DNA of 64,000 nt, from NCBI GenBank assembly GCA_003963435.1, contig RXJC01000071.1, positions 57,510 to 121,509 of the forward strand. The letters are read 5' to 3'. The notes below the pieces were generated by a model that was not told where the DNA came from, made no database searches, and saw nothing but the letters and a program-made list of their open reading frames with translations. A program made the position numbers and the translations under genes. Below, piece after piece: positions 9,001-17,581 of this stretch. The DNA is from Bradyrhizobiaceae bacterium. Lineage in GTDB: Bacteria; Pseudomonadota; Alphaproteobacteria; Rhizobiales; Xanthobacteraceae. Each line of letters begins with the position of its first letter. The first letter of the stretch is position 1.

Positions 9001-9209
9001 CCGGTTCGGAGATCATGCAGCGCATCGCGGTGCCGATGATCGGCGGAATGATCTCCTCGACGCTGCTGACGCTTATCGTGATCCCGGCGATCTTCGGATT
9101 GGTCAAGGGCTTCGGATTGCCTTCGAGCGATCACGGCACCCCTCAGCCGCCGATACAACGAGAAGTGCCGGCCAGAAGGACAACGCGCATTCCAGAGCCC
9201 GCCGAATGA
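6015..9209 (+). CDS. CusA/CzcA-type heavy-metal RND efflux pump
   Basis: At 1064 residues this is full length for the HME branch of RND pumps. The N-terminus ([18 protein letters not shown]), the segment [22 protein letters not shown] and the twelve-helix plan with two large periplasmic loops are characteristic. TM4 contains [26 protein letters not shown], with the acidic residues used for proton relay. The porter region has methionines (METFET-type loop [14 protein letters not shown], and [16 protein letters not shown]) as in CusA. It forms an operon with the adaptor upstream. The pump is a trimer that takes metal from periplasm or cytoplasm and expels it through an outer-membrane partner not encoded here. 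Confidence 0.92.
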   Translation: [1064 protein letters not shown]

Positions 9210-9358
9210 AGTGGCCGCCTCGCGTGTTCCGGCGCCTGTTGAGCCAAATCAACCGGGCGGGCATCAGTCTCTGGAAGATGGCTTGACAGAGCATACCGGC
9301 CGTTGCCGTGAAGCGTTGCGGGCCGGGATGCCATTCGTCGATAGAGAGTGGGTGCAAC

Positions 9359-10918
9359 ATGAAAGCTTATTTCATCGGCGGCGGCGTTGGGTCGCTCGCT
9401 GGAGCGGCCTTCCTGATCCGCGACGGCGGCGTTGCCGGGGATGACATCACGATCTACGAGAAGATGCCGCTGCTGGGTGGCAGTCTGGATGGGGCCCGGC
9501 TCCCGGACGGAGCCTATTCGCTGCGCGGCGGCCGCATGCTGACTACCGACCACTATGAGTGCACCTGGGATCTGCTATCGAGCATCCCGTCGCTGGAGCA
9601 TCCGGCGCAAACGGTGCACGACGAAACGATCGCCTTCAACATTGAGCACAAGGCCCACTCGCGAGCCCGTCTCGTGGACCGCAACCGCTTCAAGGCGGAT
9701 GTCACCAGGATGGGGTTCTCCATGCATGACCGGATGGAGCTGCTTCGATTGATGGAGGCTTCGGAGGAGAAGCTTGGCGACAGCCGAATTACCGACTGGC
9801 TGTCGCCACCGTTTTTCCAGACGAACTTCTGGTACATGTGGCAGACGACCTTCGCCTTCCAGCCTTGGCACAGCGCGGTCGAGCTCAAGCGCTATCTGCA
9901 TCGGTTCATGAACGAATTTCCGCGCATCGAGACCCTGGGCGGCGTGAAGCGCACCATTTACAACCAGTACGACGCCATCGTTCGCCCTTTGACGGCGTGG
10001 CTGGAAAGGCAGAACGTCCGCTTTGTCCGTGACACCCGCGTCACGGACATGCAATTCGCCGACGACGGCGGCAAGGTTTCCGTCACGAGCCTTGCGCTGG
10101 ACGCGGATGGGAAGGCCAGCGTCGTTTCGGTCGGTGATGGCGACCTGGTCTTCTTCGAAAACGGCTCGATGACGGATGCATCGAGCCTTGGTTCGATGAC
10201 GAGCCCACCGGAACGTCTGACCAAGGCCGACAGCCACGGCTGGGACCTGTGGGAAAAGGTCGCGGCGGGGCGTCCGGGGTTTGGCAATCCTGCGGCCTTC
10301 AACAGTTCGATCCCGGAATCCTATTGGGCGTCCTTCACGGTCACTTGCCGCGATCCGAGGTTTTTTGATCAGATGGAAGCCTTTACCGGAAACGCCGCCG
10401 GGACAGGGGGGCTTGTCACGTTCAAGGATTCGAACTGGCTGATGTCGATCGTGCTTTACCATCAGCCGCATTTCGTCGATCAGCCAAAGGACGTCCAGGT
10501 GTTTTGGGGTTATGCGCTGCATCCTGATCGGGTCGGCGACTTTGTCGCCAAGCCGATGTCCGAAAGCGGCGGGGCAGAGATCCTCCGCGAACTCTGCGGT
10601 CACCTGAATTTCGATCCGGCGATTTTCGAGAAGGCAAGCTGCATTCCCTGCCGAATGCCCTACATCACAAGCATGTTCATGCCGCGAAAAAAGTCCGACC
10701 GGCCGCTACCTGTTCCTGCGATAAGCAAGAATCTGGCCTTCGTAAGCCAATTCGTCGAGATTCCCGACGATGTTGTGTTCACTGTGGAATATTCGGTGCG
10801 GGCGGCGCAGATGGCAGTCTACGAGTTGCTGGAGATCAAGCGGTCCGTGCCTGCCATTACCCGTCACGACAAATCGTTCGGCGTTCTCGTCGACACGCTC
10901 GAAAGGGCCTTTGCCTGA
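9359..10918 (+). CDS. ohyA: Oleate hydratase, FAD-dependent
   Basis: The protein is 519 residues from the ATG at 9359 (the track start is 17 codons too early). It begins with a dinucleotide-binding fold (AYFIGGGVGSLAGAAFLIRDG), followed by YEKMPLLGGSLDG and LRGGRMLTTDHYECTWDL, which are hallmark segments of the MCRA/oleate hydratase family. The enzyme adds water to the double bond of oleate and similar fatty acids, giving 10-hydroxy acids, and is linked to detoxifying free unsaturated fatty acids. It follows the CusA gene after 149 bases without an obvious promoter. Its presence among metal genes is unusual and may reflect membrane-stress protection (inference). Confidence 0.9.
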   Translation: MKAYFIGGGVGSLAGAAFLIRDGGVAGDDITIYEKMPLLGGSLDGARLPDGAYSLRGGRMLTTDHYECTWDLLSSIPSLEHPAQTVHDETIAFNIEHKAHSRARLVDRNRFKADVTRMGFSMHDRMELLRLMEASEEKLGDSRITDWLSPPFFQTNFWYMWQTTFAFQPWHSAVELKRYLHRFMNEFPRIETLGGVKRTIYNQYDAIVRPLTAWLERQNVRFVRDTRVTDMQFADDGGKVSVTSLALDADGKASVVSVGDGDLVFFENGSMTDASSLGSMTSPPERLTKADSHGWDLWEKVAAGRPGFGNPAAFNSSIPESYWASFTVTCRDPRFFDQMEAFTGNAAGTGGLVTFKDSNWLMSIVLYHQPHFVDQPKDVQVFWGYALHPDRVGDFVAKPMSESGGAEILRELCGHLNFDPAIFEKASCIPCRMPYITSMFMPRKKSDRPLPVPAISKNLAFVSQFVEIPDDVVFTVEYSVRAAQMAVYELLEIKRSVPAITRHDKSFGVLVDTLERAFA

Positions 10919-11002
10919 GAACGCCGTGGGCGGCGCATGCGGCCGCCGCAAGAAGTTCGTATTGTCTCGACGTGGCCAGCGATAGGAATTGAAAACACGA
11001 AG

Positions 11003-11016
11003 CTGATCTGGATCAA
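11003..11016. promoter_or_regulatory. Possible FNR/FixK-type box (one mismatch)
   Basis: CTGATCTGGATCAA differs by one base from the FNR/FixK inverted repeat TTGAT-N4-ATCAA. It lies 55 bases upstream of the start of the small membrane protein gene. Taken alone it is weak; it gains weight from exact TTGA-N6-TCAA boxes at 11692, 17311 and 19959. Confidence 0.4.
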
Positions 11017-11071
11017 CAGGTTCGTGCGGCGACACGGCAGGATGATCGTTAATCCCGACAGGAGGTGGCAG

Positions 11072-11290
11072 ATGATGGAAGGTTGGATGTACGGCTATGG
11101 TCCGTTCCATTGGTTCTGGTTCATTGTGCTGATCGCGGTCGTTGTCTATCCCGCAGGGCGCATTCTCAGCCGCATCGGGTTCTCGCCGCTGTGGTCGATC
11201 CTGATGTTTGTGCCGGTGATCAACCTGATCGCACTTTGGATTCTCGCATTCACTGAATGGCCGCGAAGGGAACGCGGTAGCGTCACCTGA
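11072..11290 (+). CDS. Small inner-membrane protein, unknown
   Basis: I place the start at ATG 11072 because GGAGGTGGCAG lies immediately upstream; the track start at 10937 overlaps the oleate hydratase end region without a ribosome site. The 72-residue product has an aromatic N-terminus (MEGWMYGYGPFHWFWF) and two hydrophobic helices with a conserved-looking NLIALWILAF segment, so both ends probably face the same side of the inner membrane. No family is recognised. A FixK/FNR-like box lies 55 bases upstream, which suggests expression at low oxygen. Confidence 0.6.
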   Translation: MMEGWMYGYGPFHWFWFIVLIAVVVYPAGRILSRIGFSPLWSILMFVPVINLIALWILAFTEWPRRERGSVT

Positions 11291-11384
11291 GCGCAGCGCG
11301 AGAAGAATAGGAATGTGTGAGATAGAAACCAAACCGACCTTGCGATGGCGCAGGACATCGCAAGGCCACCGCAGACCAGGCTTA

Positions 11385-11633
11385 CTATTGTTTGTCGCCC
11401 ATGTGGTGTGGAGTCGATGTATTGGGTCCACCCGTGTAGTGGTGACCTCCTGATTTTGCGTTCTTCGATGCGCCAACCGTTTCCTTCTTGCCCATGTGAT
11501 GGGGTACCTCGGTCTTCGGACCGCCTGAGTAATGGTGACCGTTCTTTTCGGTATCAGAACTGGTCTGTGCCATTGCAGGCAGTGCGATGAGCGACACGGC
11601 CGCAACGGCAGCCAGGACTTTGTGGGTGATCAT
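11385..11633 (-). CDS. Small secreted protein with repeated HHY-GGP units
   Basis: The start at 11633 (MITHKVLAAVAAVSLIALPAMA, a signal peptide) is preceded by AGGAGAAACAGAC; the longer track form is unlikely. The 82-residue precursor has two near-repeats, HHYSGGPKTEVPHHMG and HHYTGGPNTSTPHHMG, rich in histidine and methionine. The tail of the protein at 2959-3228 (HRYYGGPK) looks related. Histidine/methionine clusters of this kind could bind copper in the periplasm, but that is inference. It is convergent with 11072-11290, and an exact TTGA-N6-TCAA box lies 59 bases upstream of its ATG. Confidence 0.65.
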   Translation of the reverse strand: MITHKVLAAVAAVSLIALPAMAQTSSDTEKNGHHYSGGPKTEVPHHMGKKETVGASKNAKSGGHHYTGGPNTSTPHHMGDKQ

Positions 11634-11691
11634 GTCTGTTTCTCCTATTGGACAAATCCGGCAAACGAAATCAGAATGGTGGATTCGGTCC

Positions 11692-11705
11692 TTGACCCAC
11701 ATCAA
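11692..11705. promoter_or_regulatory. FixK/FNR-type box
   Basis: TTGACCCACATCAA fits the FixK2 consensus TTGA/C-N6-T/GCAA. It sits 59 bases upstream of the minus-strand small secreted protein gene (start 11633) and 71 bases upstream of the plus-strand opgC-like gene (start 11776), so it could serve either. Confidence 0.55.
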
Positions 11706-11775
11706 AGAGGAGCCGGCTATATCGACCAATAGGATGCACAAGATGTCAGCAGGCGAAGTTCACCCCGGCTAAGAC

Positions 11776-12921
11776 ATGAAAGACCACCTAATTCTTCCGG
11801 AGAGGAAGCGCGATCTGCGCCTTGACCTGTTCCGCGGATTGGCCAACTGGCTCATCTTCCTCGGCCATATCCCCGATAGTCTCCTCGCCTGGTTCACAAC
11901 GCGAAACTACGGCTTCAGCGACGGCGCCGATCTTTTCGTCTTCATCTCCGGCTACACGGCGAGCCTCGTGTACGCGCGGATGATGGTGGAACGCGGGTTT
12001 ATGATTGGCGCGACCCGCCTCTGGAAACGCGCCTGGCAGCTCTATGTCGCCCAGTTGCTGCTGTTTCTGTTCTATACCGGAGCAATCCATTATATCGCGC
12101 ATGGATTGGACATTCCCCACCTCATGGATCAGTTCAATGTTGCCGGTCTAATGGACGATCCTGTCGATACGCTGGTTCAGGCCATGCTGTTGCGATTCAA
12201 GCCGTTGAATCTCGACGTGCTGCCGCTCTACATCGTGTTGATGGCGGTATTTCCATTCGCGCTCTGGCTGCTCCTGTACTGGCCAGACGCAACGATGGTC
12301 GGCTCCGTCCTACTCTACGTTGCAGCTCGCCACTTCCATTGGGATTTCACGTCCTACCCAAGCGGGATCTGGTATTTCAACCCCTTCGCCTGGCAGCTGT
12401 TGTTCATGCTGGGCGGCTGGCTCGCATTGAGCGGGGCCCAGCGGCTGCGGACGCTGGCGCGCTCCCGGATGATCCTCGCCCTCAGCGTCGGCTTTCTGGT
12501 ATTCGCCTTTGCGATGACATTGTCGAGCTCGGTCCCGGCGCTGCAGCCGCTATTCCCGGGCGAGCTTCGGGCGATGTTTGTGCCAAATGACAAGACCTAT
12601 CTGGCGCCGTATCGGGTGGCGCATCTGGTAGCGCTGGTCGTGGTGGTGGTCCATTTCATTCCGCGCGATTGGCCAGGCCTCACCTGGCGCGGTTTTGACC
12701 CTCTCATCAGATGCGGTCAGCAATCCCTCGAAGTCTTTTGCGTCGGCGTTTTCTTGTCGTTCGTCGCGCACCTGGTGCTGATCACGGTCTCCGACAGCAT
12801 TCTTGCGCAACTGATCGTGGGAGCCTGCGGGCTCTCCATCATGGTCGCCGTGGCTTACTATCGCAGCTGGTCGAAGCAGGTTGACCGGCCGGTCCTGCGC
12901 AGTGCTGCGCGAGCGGAATGA
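11776..12921 (+). CDS. opgC: OpgC-family membrane acyltransferase-like protein
   Basis: This 381-residue integral membrane protein begins with RKRDLRLDLFRGLANWLIFLGHIPDS and continues with GFSDGADLFVFISGYTASLVYA. Both are diagnostic segments of the OpgC family, which belongs to the membrane acyltransferase 3 superfamily. OpgC transfers succinyl groups to periplasmic glucans, changing their charge. About ten hydrophobic segments are visible, in line with the family. The gene is divergent from the 82-residue secreted protein gene, with a FixK-type box between them. No glucan synthesis genes are nearby, so it probably modifies glucan made elsewhere in the genome. Confidence 0.88.
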   Translation: MKDHLILPERKRDLRLDLFRGLANWLIFLGHIPDSLLAWFTTRNYGFSDGADLFVFISGYTASLVYARMMVERGFMIGATRLWKRAWQLYVAQLLLFLFYTGAIHYIAHGLDIPHLMDQFNVAGLMDDPVDTLVQAMLLRFKPLNLDVLPLYIVLMAVFPFALWLLLYWPDATMVGSVLLYVAARHFHWDFTSYPSGIWYFNPFAWQLLFMLGGWLALSGAQRLRTLARSRMILALSVGFLVFAFAMTLSSSVPALQPLFPGELRAMFVPNDKTYLAPYRVAHLVALVVVVVHFIPRDWPGLTWRGFDPLIRCGQQSLEVFCVGVFLSFVAHLVLITVSDSILAQLIVGACGLSIMVAVAYYRSWSKQVDRPVLRSAARAE

Positions 12922-13178
12922 GCAAATCGGTCATCATAGGTCCCAAATCTCATGCCGACGGCTAGGCGTCGTACGCGAATGCTAAGAGGGGCATCCGGCA
13001 CTAAGTAGTGCTAACAGAGCCCTCCTCGATCCGTGACGCAACGCGTCAAAAGCCGCCAAGCGAACCATCCGGTCGACGGGAGCAATTAGGACCGCTTTTG
13101 TTTAACTTGCATCAAGCCGTAGCCGGCCGAAATCTGCACTCATATAGAAACCCGCGATCACTCGACAGGAGAGGTCTT

Positions 13179-13901
13179 ATGAAAGGTCCGACACTGGCTA
13201 CGGCACTGCTGTTTACGGTCGTGAGCTCTCTATCCTGGGCTCAATCGGCGACCGACCATGAAGCGCACCACCCGCAGCAAAAGGAAGCCCCGGCAGCAAC
13301 GAAGCCGACGCCACCTGCAGGCCAACCGAGGATGGGCGGCTCGCAGGGCATGATGGGCGGTAGGGAAATGATGGGATCGCAAGGCATGATGGGACGCGGG
13401 GGCATGAGCATGATGGGAGGCAGAATGCCCATGATGGACATGATGCAGATGATGGGGATGATGGGGCAATCGGGCGGCGGAATGGATGGCATGGCCACCA
13501 TCGATCACGTCGAAGGCCGAATCGCCTTCCTGCGCACCGAGCTCAAGATCACGGACGCGCAGGCCAGCGCTTGGAACGCATTCGCCGATGCACTACGCGC
13601 CAACGCAAAGAGCCTCGGCGAGGTGCGTGCATCGATGATGCCTCAAGCAGATGCGGCGCCGCAGACCATGGTTGATCGCCTCACGCTGCAGGAGAAATGG
13701 CTGGCGGCCCGTCTCGAAGGTACCCGCGCGATCAAGTCAGCCCTCGCCAATCTCGTCGGCACATTCTCGGAGGAGCAGAAGAAGACGGCCGACGAAATCC
13801 TTGCGCCTCATATGGGCATGGCGGCGATGATGTCCGCAATGCCATCCGGCCAGATGGGCTCCGGTCAAATGCAGCCTGGAAAGATGATGCCCGGGCGATG
13901 A
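13179..13901 (+). CDS. LTXXQ/Spy-like periplasmic protein, Met-rich
   Basis: The start at 13179 follows ACAGGAGAGGTCTT and gives a signal peptide (MKGPTLATALLFTVVSSLSWAQ). The track start 57 codons earlier has no such support. Residues about 50-105 form a run of GMMG, MMGGR and MPMMDMMQMM units, a methionine-rich stretch suited to Cu(I). The rest (HVEGRIAFLRTELKITDAQASAWNAFADALR) is the helical LTXXQ motif domain of Spy/CpxP-type periplasmic chaperones. A second Met-rich tail closes the 240-residue protein. It is followed by the copper ATPase gene, supporting a role in periplasmic copper stress. Confidence 0.8.
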   Translation: MKGPTLATALLFTVVSSLSWAQSATDHEAHHPQQKEAPAATKPTPPAGQPRMGGSQGMMGGREMMGSQGMMGRGGMSMMGGRMPMMDMMQMMGMMGQSGGGMDGMATIDHVEGRIAFLRTELKITDAQASAWNAFADALRANAKSLGEVRASMMPQADAAPQTMVDRLTLQEKWLAARLEGTRAIKSALANLVGTFSEEQKKTADEILAPHMGMAAMMSAMPSGQMGSGQMQPGKMMPGR

Positions 13902-14080
13902 CGCTCGTTCTTAATCGAGGTCTGTTTTGACTTATGCCGTGCTGCCCAGCGCCGTCCAAGAGCGCAAGCCGCGGTCGAAAACGGCGCCGCCATCCGGAGC
14001 GCTTTAAAGATGAGCGGTTGCCGCCGAGCCTCCTGAGATCGGTTCCACGGCTCCAACGAAGCCCGCATGTGGAGAACAAC

Positions 14081-16618
14081 ATGAGCGCAGTTGTGAGGGA
14101 CATCCGTGCACGCCGCCCGGATGCAACGACCCAGCAACCGGCTCGGGGGGAGCACATAGAGCTTCGCATCGGCGGCATGACCTGTGCGCATTGTCCTCCC
14201 GCGATTGAGAAAGCGGCTGCCACGGTCCCCGGAGTATTCTCGGCAAATGTCAATCCGAGCACTAAGATCGCGCAAATCGATTACGATTCTGCACAGACCA
14301 GCATCGCCGATATTCTGCATGCCATCCGCTCGGTTGGCTATACGGTCGGAACCGCGACCATGCGTGTACCGATCAAGAGCATGCATTGCGGCTCTTGTCT
14401 GACACGCATCGAGCTTGCGCTGCAGATGGTGCCGGGCGTCGTCTCGGCCCGCGCGAGCCTCGGAACCAACGCCGCGGATATCGAGTATCAACCCGAAAAC
14501 GTCGACTTTCCGACGATCCGTGAGGCAATCGAATCCGCGGGATACCAGGTAGCTGAGCCGAAGATCGACCCAAATGCGGAGGTGCTCGATCCTGCCGAAG
14601 CCGCCAACGAGCAGGAATATCGCACATTGATGCGGAAGTTTTGGTTCGCGGCCGCTATTTCGGTGCCGGTAATGGCGTTGAGCTATCCGGATCTCGTGCC
14701 CGGCTTGCGCGACTGGATGCCGATGGGAAGCGAGACGCGGCGGATCGTCTGGAGTCTTTTGGGCATAGTGAGTCTGCCGGTCATGATCTGGGCTGGGTCG
14801 CAGTTCTTCACGGGCATGTGGGACGCCCTGAGGCACCGCGCGGCCAATATGCACACGCTGATCGCCATCGGCATCAGCGCCGCCTTTGCCTATTCCGTCG
14901 TCACCGTGGTGTGGCCGCAACTCTTTCCGCGCATGGCGCTCGCGGAGGTGTTCTGGGATGTGACCGACGTGGTGGTTGCGTTGGTCGTTCTCGGTTTGGC
15001 GCTTGAGATTAGGGCCAAGGGCCGAACCTCTCAGGCTATCAAGAAGCTGATCGGTTTGCAGGCCAAGACCGCCCGGATCATTCGTGAAGGGGCCGAGCGC
15101 GATATTCCAGTCGAGGAGGTCCTAGTCGATGACCTGGTGGTTGTCCGGCCCGGTGAAAAGATCGCAGTCGACGGCAAGGTGACGGCGGGAGCAAGTGCGG
15201 TCGACGAATCGATGATCACCGGCGAATCGATGCCAGTCGAGAAGCAGGTCGGTGACGAAGTCATTGGCGGCACGCTGAACAAGACCGGCAGCTTCAGGTT
15301 CAAGGCCACTAGAGTAGGCAAGGACACCGCGCTCGCAACCATCATCCGCATGGTCAAGGATGCGCAGGGATCGAAAGCTCCGATCCAGCGCGTCGTCGAT
15401 ACGGTCTCGGCCTACTTCGTGCCCGCCGTCATGATCCTCGCGATTCTTGCGTTCATTGCCTGGTACAATTTCGGACCGGAACCGCGATCCGTCTATGCGA
15501 CCATCGTGTTCGTGACCACACTCATCATTGCCTGCCCATGCGCACTCGGTCTTGCGACCCCGACATCGCTCACGGTCGGCATCGGCAAGGGGGCTGAAAA
15601 CGGGATTTTGATCCGTTCCGGTGATGCCTTGCAGGCGTCGGAGAAACTTGACGCCATTGTTCTGGACAAGACCGGCACGATCACGAAAGGCGAGCCGGCG
15701 CTGACGGATGTCGTCGTCACGCCGGGTCACGAAGAAGCGGAGGTCCTGCGCCTCACGGCCTCGCTGGAGCGCGGGTCGGAGCATCCGCTCGGCGAGGCCA
15801 TCGTCAAGGGTGCTGGCGCGCGCGGCTTGAAGCTGTCGGACGCGGAAGATTTTGCCGCTATTCCCGGACATGGGGTAGGCGGCCGGATCGATGGGCGCGA
15901 CGTTCTGTTCGGCAACGCCAAATTGATGCGTGACCGCGGGATTGCCGTCGACCCCCTGCAAAAGGACTGGGAGCGTCTCGCCGCAGAGGGCAAGACGCCG
16001 ATGTATGTTTCGGTTGATGGCGGCTCCGCCGGGCTGATTGCTGTTGCCGATACGGTGAAGCCGGATTCGAAAGCGGCGATCGCCGCGTTGAAAACTCTTG
16101 GCATCGAAGTCGTCATGCTGACCGGCGACAACGAGCGTACCGGACGGGCGATTGCGCGTCAGGTCGGTATCGAGCGGGTGCTCGCTGAGGTGCTGCCCAA
16201 TGATAAGGCGCACGAGGTGCAGAAATTGCAGCTGGAAGGCAAGTCGGTCGGGATGGTAGGCGACGGCGTCAACGATGCGCCCGCGCTGGCGCAGGCCGAT
16301 GTCGGGTTCGCCATCGGTACCGGCACCGACGTTGCGATCGAAGCGAGCGATGTCACGCTGATCAAGGGCAGCCTCTTGGGAGTTGTGACTGCGATCGAGA
16401 TCAGCCGGGCTACGATGCGCAACGTGCGCCAAAACCTGGTCAGTGCTTTCGGTTACAACACGCTCGGCATCCCCGTCGCGATGGGTGTGTTGTATCCGTT
16501 CATTGGCCTTTTGCTGTCGCCGTTGATTGCCGCGGCAGCCATGGCATTCAGCTCGGTCACCGTCGTCACCAACGCCAACCGGCTTCGGCTGTTTCAGCCC
16601 CTGAGGACCGCACCATGA
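14081..16618 (+). CDS. Copper-translocating P1B-type ATPase
   Basis: The protein is 845 residues from ATG 14081, which has GGAG seven bases upstream; the track start at 13934 adds an unrelated arginine-rich stretch. Two N-terminal heavy-metal-associated domains are seen: GMTCAHC, then SMHCGSC. Downstream are the phosphatase motif TGES, the metal-site CPC in [11 protein letters not shown], the phosphorylated aspartate in [11 protein letters not shown], the HP motif SEHPLGEA and the hinge [14 protein letters not shown]. All catalytic residues are intact. The CPC motif and HMA domains fit a Cu(I) exporter (CopA type). The stop overlaps the cupredoxin start (ATGA), forming an operon with it. Confidence 0.93.
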   Translation: MSAVVRDIRARRPDATTQQPARGEHIELRIGGMTCAHCPPAIEKAAATVPGVFSANVNPSTKIAQIDYDSAQTSIADILHAIRSVGYTVGTATMRVPIKSMHCGSCLTRIELALQMVPGVVSARASLGTNAADIEYQPENVDFPTIREAIESAGYQVAEPKIDPNAEVLDPAEAANEQEYRTLMRKFWFAAAISVPVMALSYPDLVPGLRDWMPMGSETRRIVWSLLGIVSLPVMIWAGSQFFTGMWDALRHRAANMHTLIAIGISAAFAYSVVTVVWPQLFPRMALAEVFWDVTDVVVALVVLGLALEIRAKGRTSQAIKKLIGLQAKTARIIREGAERDIPVEEVLVDDLVVVRPGEKIAVDGKVTAGASAVDESMITGESMPVEKQVGDEVIGGTLNKTGSFRFKATRVGKDTALATIIRMVKDAQGSKAPIQRVVDTVSAYFVPAVMILAILAFIAWYNFGPEPRSVYATIVFVTTLIIACPCALGLATPTSLTVGIGKGAENGILIRSGDALQASEKLDAIVLDKTGTITKGEPALTDVVVTPGHEEAEVLRLTASLERGSEHPLGEAIVKGAGARGLKLSDAEDFAAIPGHGVGGRIDGRDVLFGNAKLMRDRGIAVDPLQKDWERLAAEGKTPMYVSVDGGSAGLIAVADTVKPDSKAAIAALKTLGIEVVMLTGDNERTGRAIARQVGIERVLAEVLPNDKAHEVQKLQLEGKSVGMVGDGVNDAPALAQADVGFAIGTGTDVAIEASDVTLIKGSLLGVVTAIEISRATMRNVRQNLVSAFGYNTLGIPVAMGVLYPFIGLLLSPLIAAAAMAFSSVTVVTNANRLRLFQPLRTAP

Positions 16619-16992
16619 CCCCTGATCGTTGGATCGTCACCGCCACGGGACTCGCGCTGATCGGCTTCATTGTCTGGTTCTTCTGGCTCAAGCGCTCAAG
16701 CGGATTTCGCGCCGGTGAGACCAGCGGCGGCTATCAGGAAGCGATGATCCTCGTGAAGGGCGGCTACACGCCTGACACCATCATCGTACGAAGCGGCCGG
16801 CCGGTGCGCTTGAATTTCCGCCGGGAAGAGACGGCGTCCTGTTCCGACAAGGTGATCTTCACTGACTTCCAGAAAAGCGCCGACCTCCCCACGGGGCAGA
16901 CCGTGGCGGTCGAGTTGCTGCCGAAGTCTCCCGGCGAATTCGGCTTCGGCTGTCCGATGGGGATGTTCCGCGGCAAGCTTGTCGTAGAATAG
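16615..16992 (+). CDS. Membrane-anchored cupredoxin-like protein
   Basis: The 125-residue protein has one N-terminal membrane helix ([14 protein letters not shown]) and an outward cupredoxin-fold domain. Its segments [34 protein letters not shown] and [19 protein letters not shown] match the nitrosocyanin/plastocyanin-like domain fused to, or encoded with, copper ATPases. Copper ligands probably include the cysteines and methionine of SCSDKV and FGCPMGM. It overlaps the ATPase gene by four bases, so it probably receives copper from, or delivers it to, that pump on the periplasmic side. Confidence 0.8.
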   Translation: MTPDRWIVTATGLALIGFIVWFFWLKRSSGFRAGETSGGYQEAMILVKGGYTPDTIIVRSGRPVRLNFRREETASCSDKVIFTDFQKSADLPTGQTVAVELLPKSPGEFGFGCPMGMFRGKLVVE

Positions 16993-17374
16993 CCGTTGCT
17001 CGCGCCCGGATTTATCCCGAAACTCCAGCCGAGTCTTCGGCTTGGCGTCCACTGGAGGTTACCGCCATGGTTAGGATTTCGCGGCGAGGGGCGATTGCGG
17101 CAGCGGGTCCCCGGAACTCCTGCCTCATCAAGGACGAGGCGAGGCTAGGCCGCCAACATTCCTGGCGCTGATAAGTGCCTGTGTGCTGGGGTTGGTCGCC
17201 CGGAAGGCAGCACTGGCGCGAGAGGACCAGAGGACCTTGCTCAACGATACAATTTCCGGGGCCAGGCCGCGTGGAAGCTGCGACCGTCACCAAGCGAAAT
17301 TGCAGCGTAATTGATCTTCCTCAATGGAATCTCCGAGTGCACGCATTTAATAAGCCGCACTCTATCCAGCGACA
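16993..17374 (+). other. Intergenic stretch holding a FixK-type box
   Basis: No convincing gene is seen. The only element I can support is the TTGA-N6-TCAA box listed at 17311-17324. ORFs on both strands here are short, proline/arginine-rich and lack ribosome sites. Confidence 0.5.
17311..17324. promoter_or_regulatory. FixK/FNR-type box
   Basis: TTGATCTTCCTCAA fits TTGA-N6-TCAA exactly and the stricter FNR form (TTGAT-N4-ATCAA) with one mismatch. It lies 51 bases upstream of the small ORF at 17375, a normal distance for an activator site plus leader. Confidence 0.5.
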
Positions 17375-17581
17375 ATGATTATGATGATCACACCAGCCCC
17401 ACGTGAAGAGCGCGAAACGGCTCATAACGACGATATGCCAAGCGGGGATGCGGCTCCTCAAGGCGAGACCAAGCAGCTAGACGAGAAGCGTTTTATTCGA
17501 GATGCGCTTGAGGATGACGAGGTCAGAGAGGCTTTGATATGCCTCCACGCGCAGAAGGAAGGAGATAGCCGACCTGCCTAG
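17375..17581 (+). CDS. Small acidic protein, unknown (tentative gene)
   Basis: This 68-residue ORF (MIMMITPAPREERETAHNDD...) has a balanced, acidic composition quite unlike the arginine/proline-rich shadow frames around it. It also has a FixK-type box at a sensible distance upstream. No Shine-Dalgarno sequence is evident before the ATG cluster, and no family is recognised. I therefore list it as tentative. Confidence 0.4.
   Translation: MIMMITPAPREERETAHNDDMPSGDAAPQGETKQLDEKRFIRDALEDDEVREALICLHAQKEGDSRPA

Noticed and set aside
8181-9158. 325-aa minus-strand ORF opposite cusA
   Set aside because: Antisense shadow without ribosome site or family features.
9575-10603. 342-aa minus-strand ORF opposite the oleate hydratase
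   Set aside because: Shadow of a strongly supported gene.
13102-13115. TTAACTTGCATCAA as a FixK box before the LTXXQ gene
   Set aside because: Two mismatches including the essential TTGA half; too weak to call.
13102-13131. A third GTAACC-N16-CGAA-like promoter before the LTXXQ gene
   Set aside because: The -35-like half differs and the spacing is about 20, not 16.
15122-16432. 436-aa minus-strand ORF opposite the copper ATPase
   Set aside because: Shadow; every ATPase motif is intact in the plus frame.
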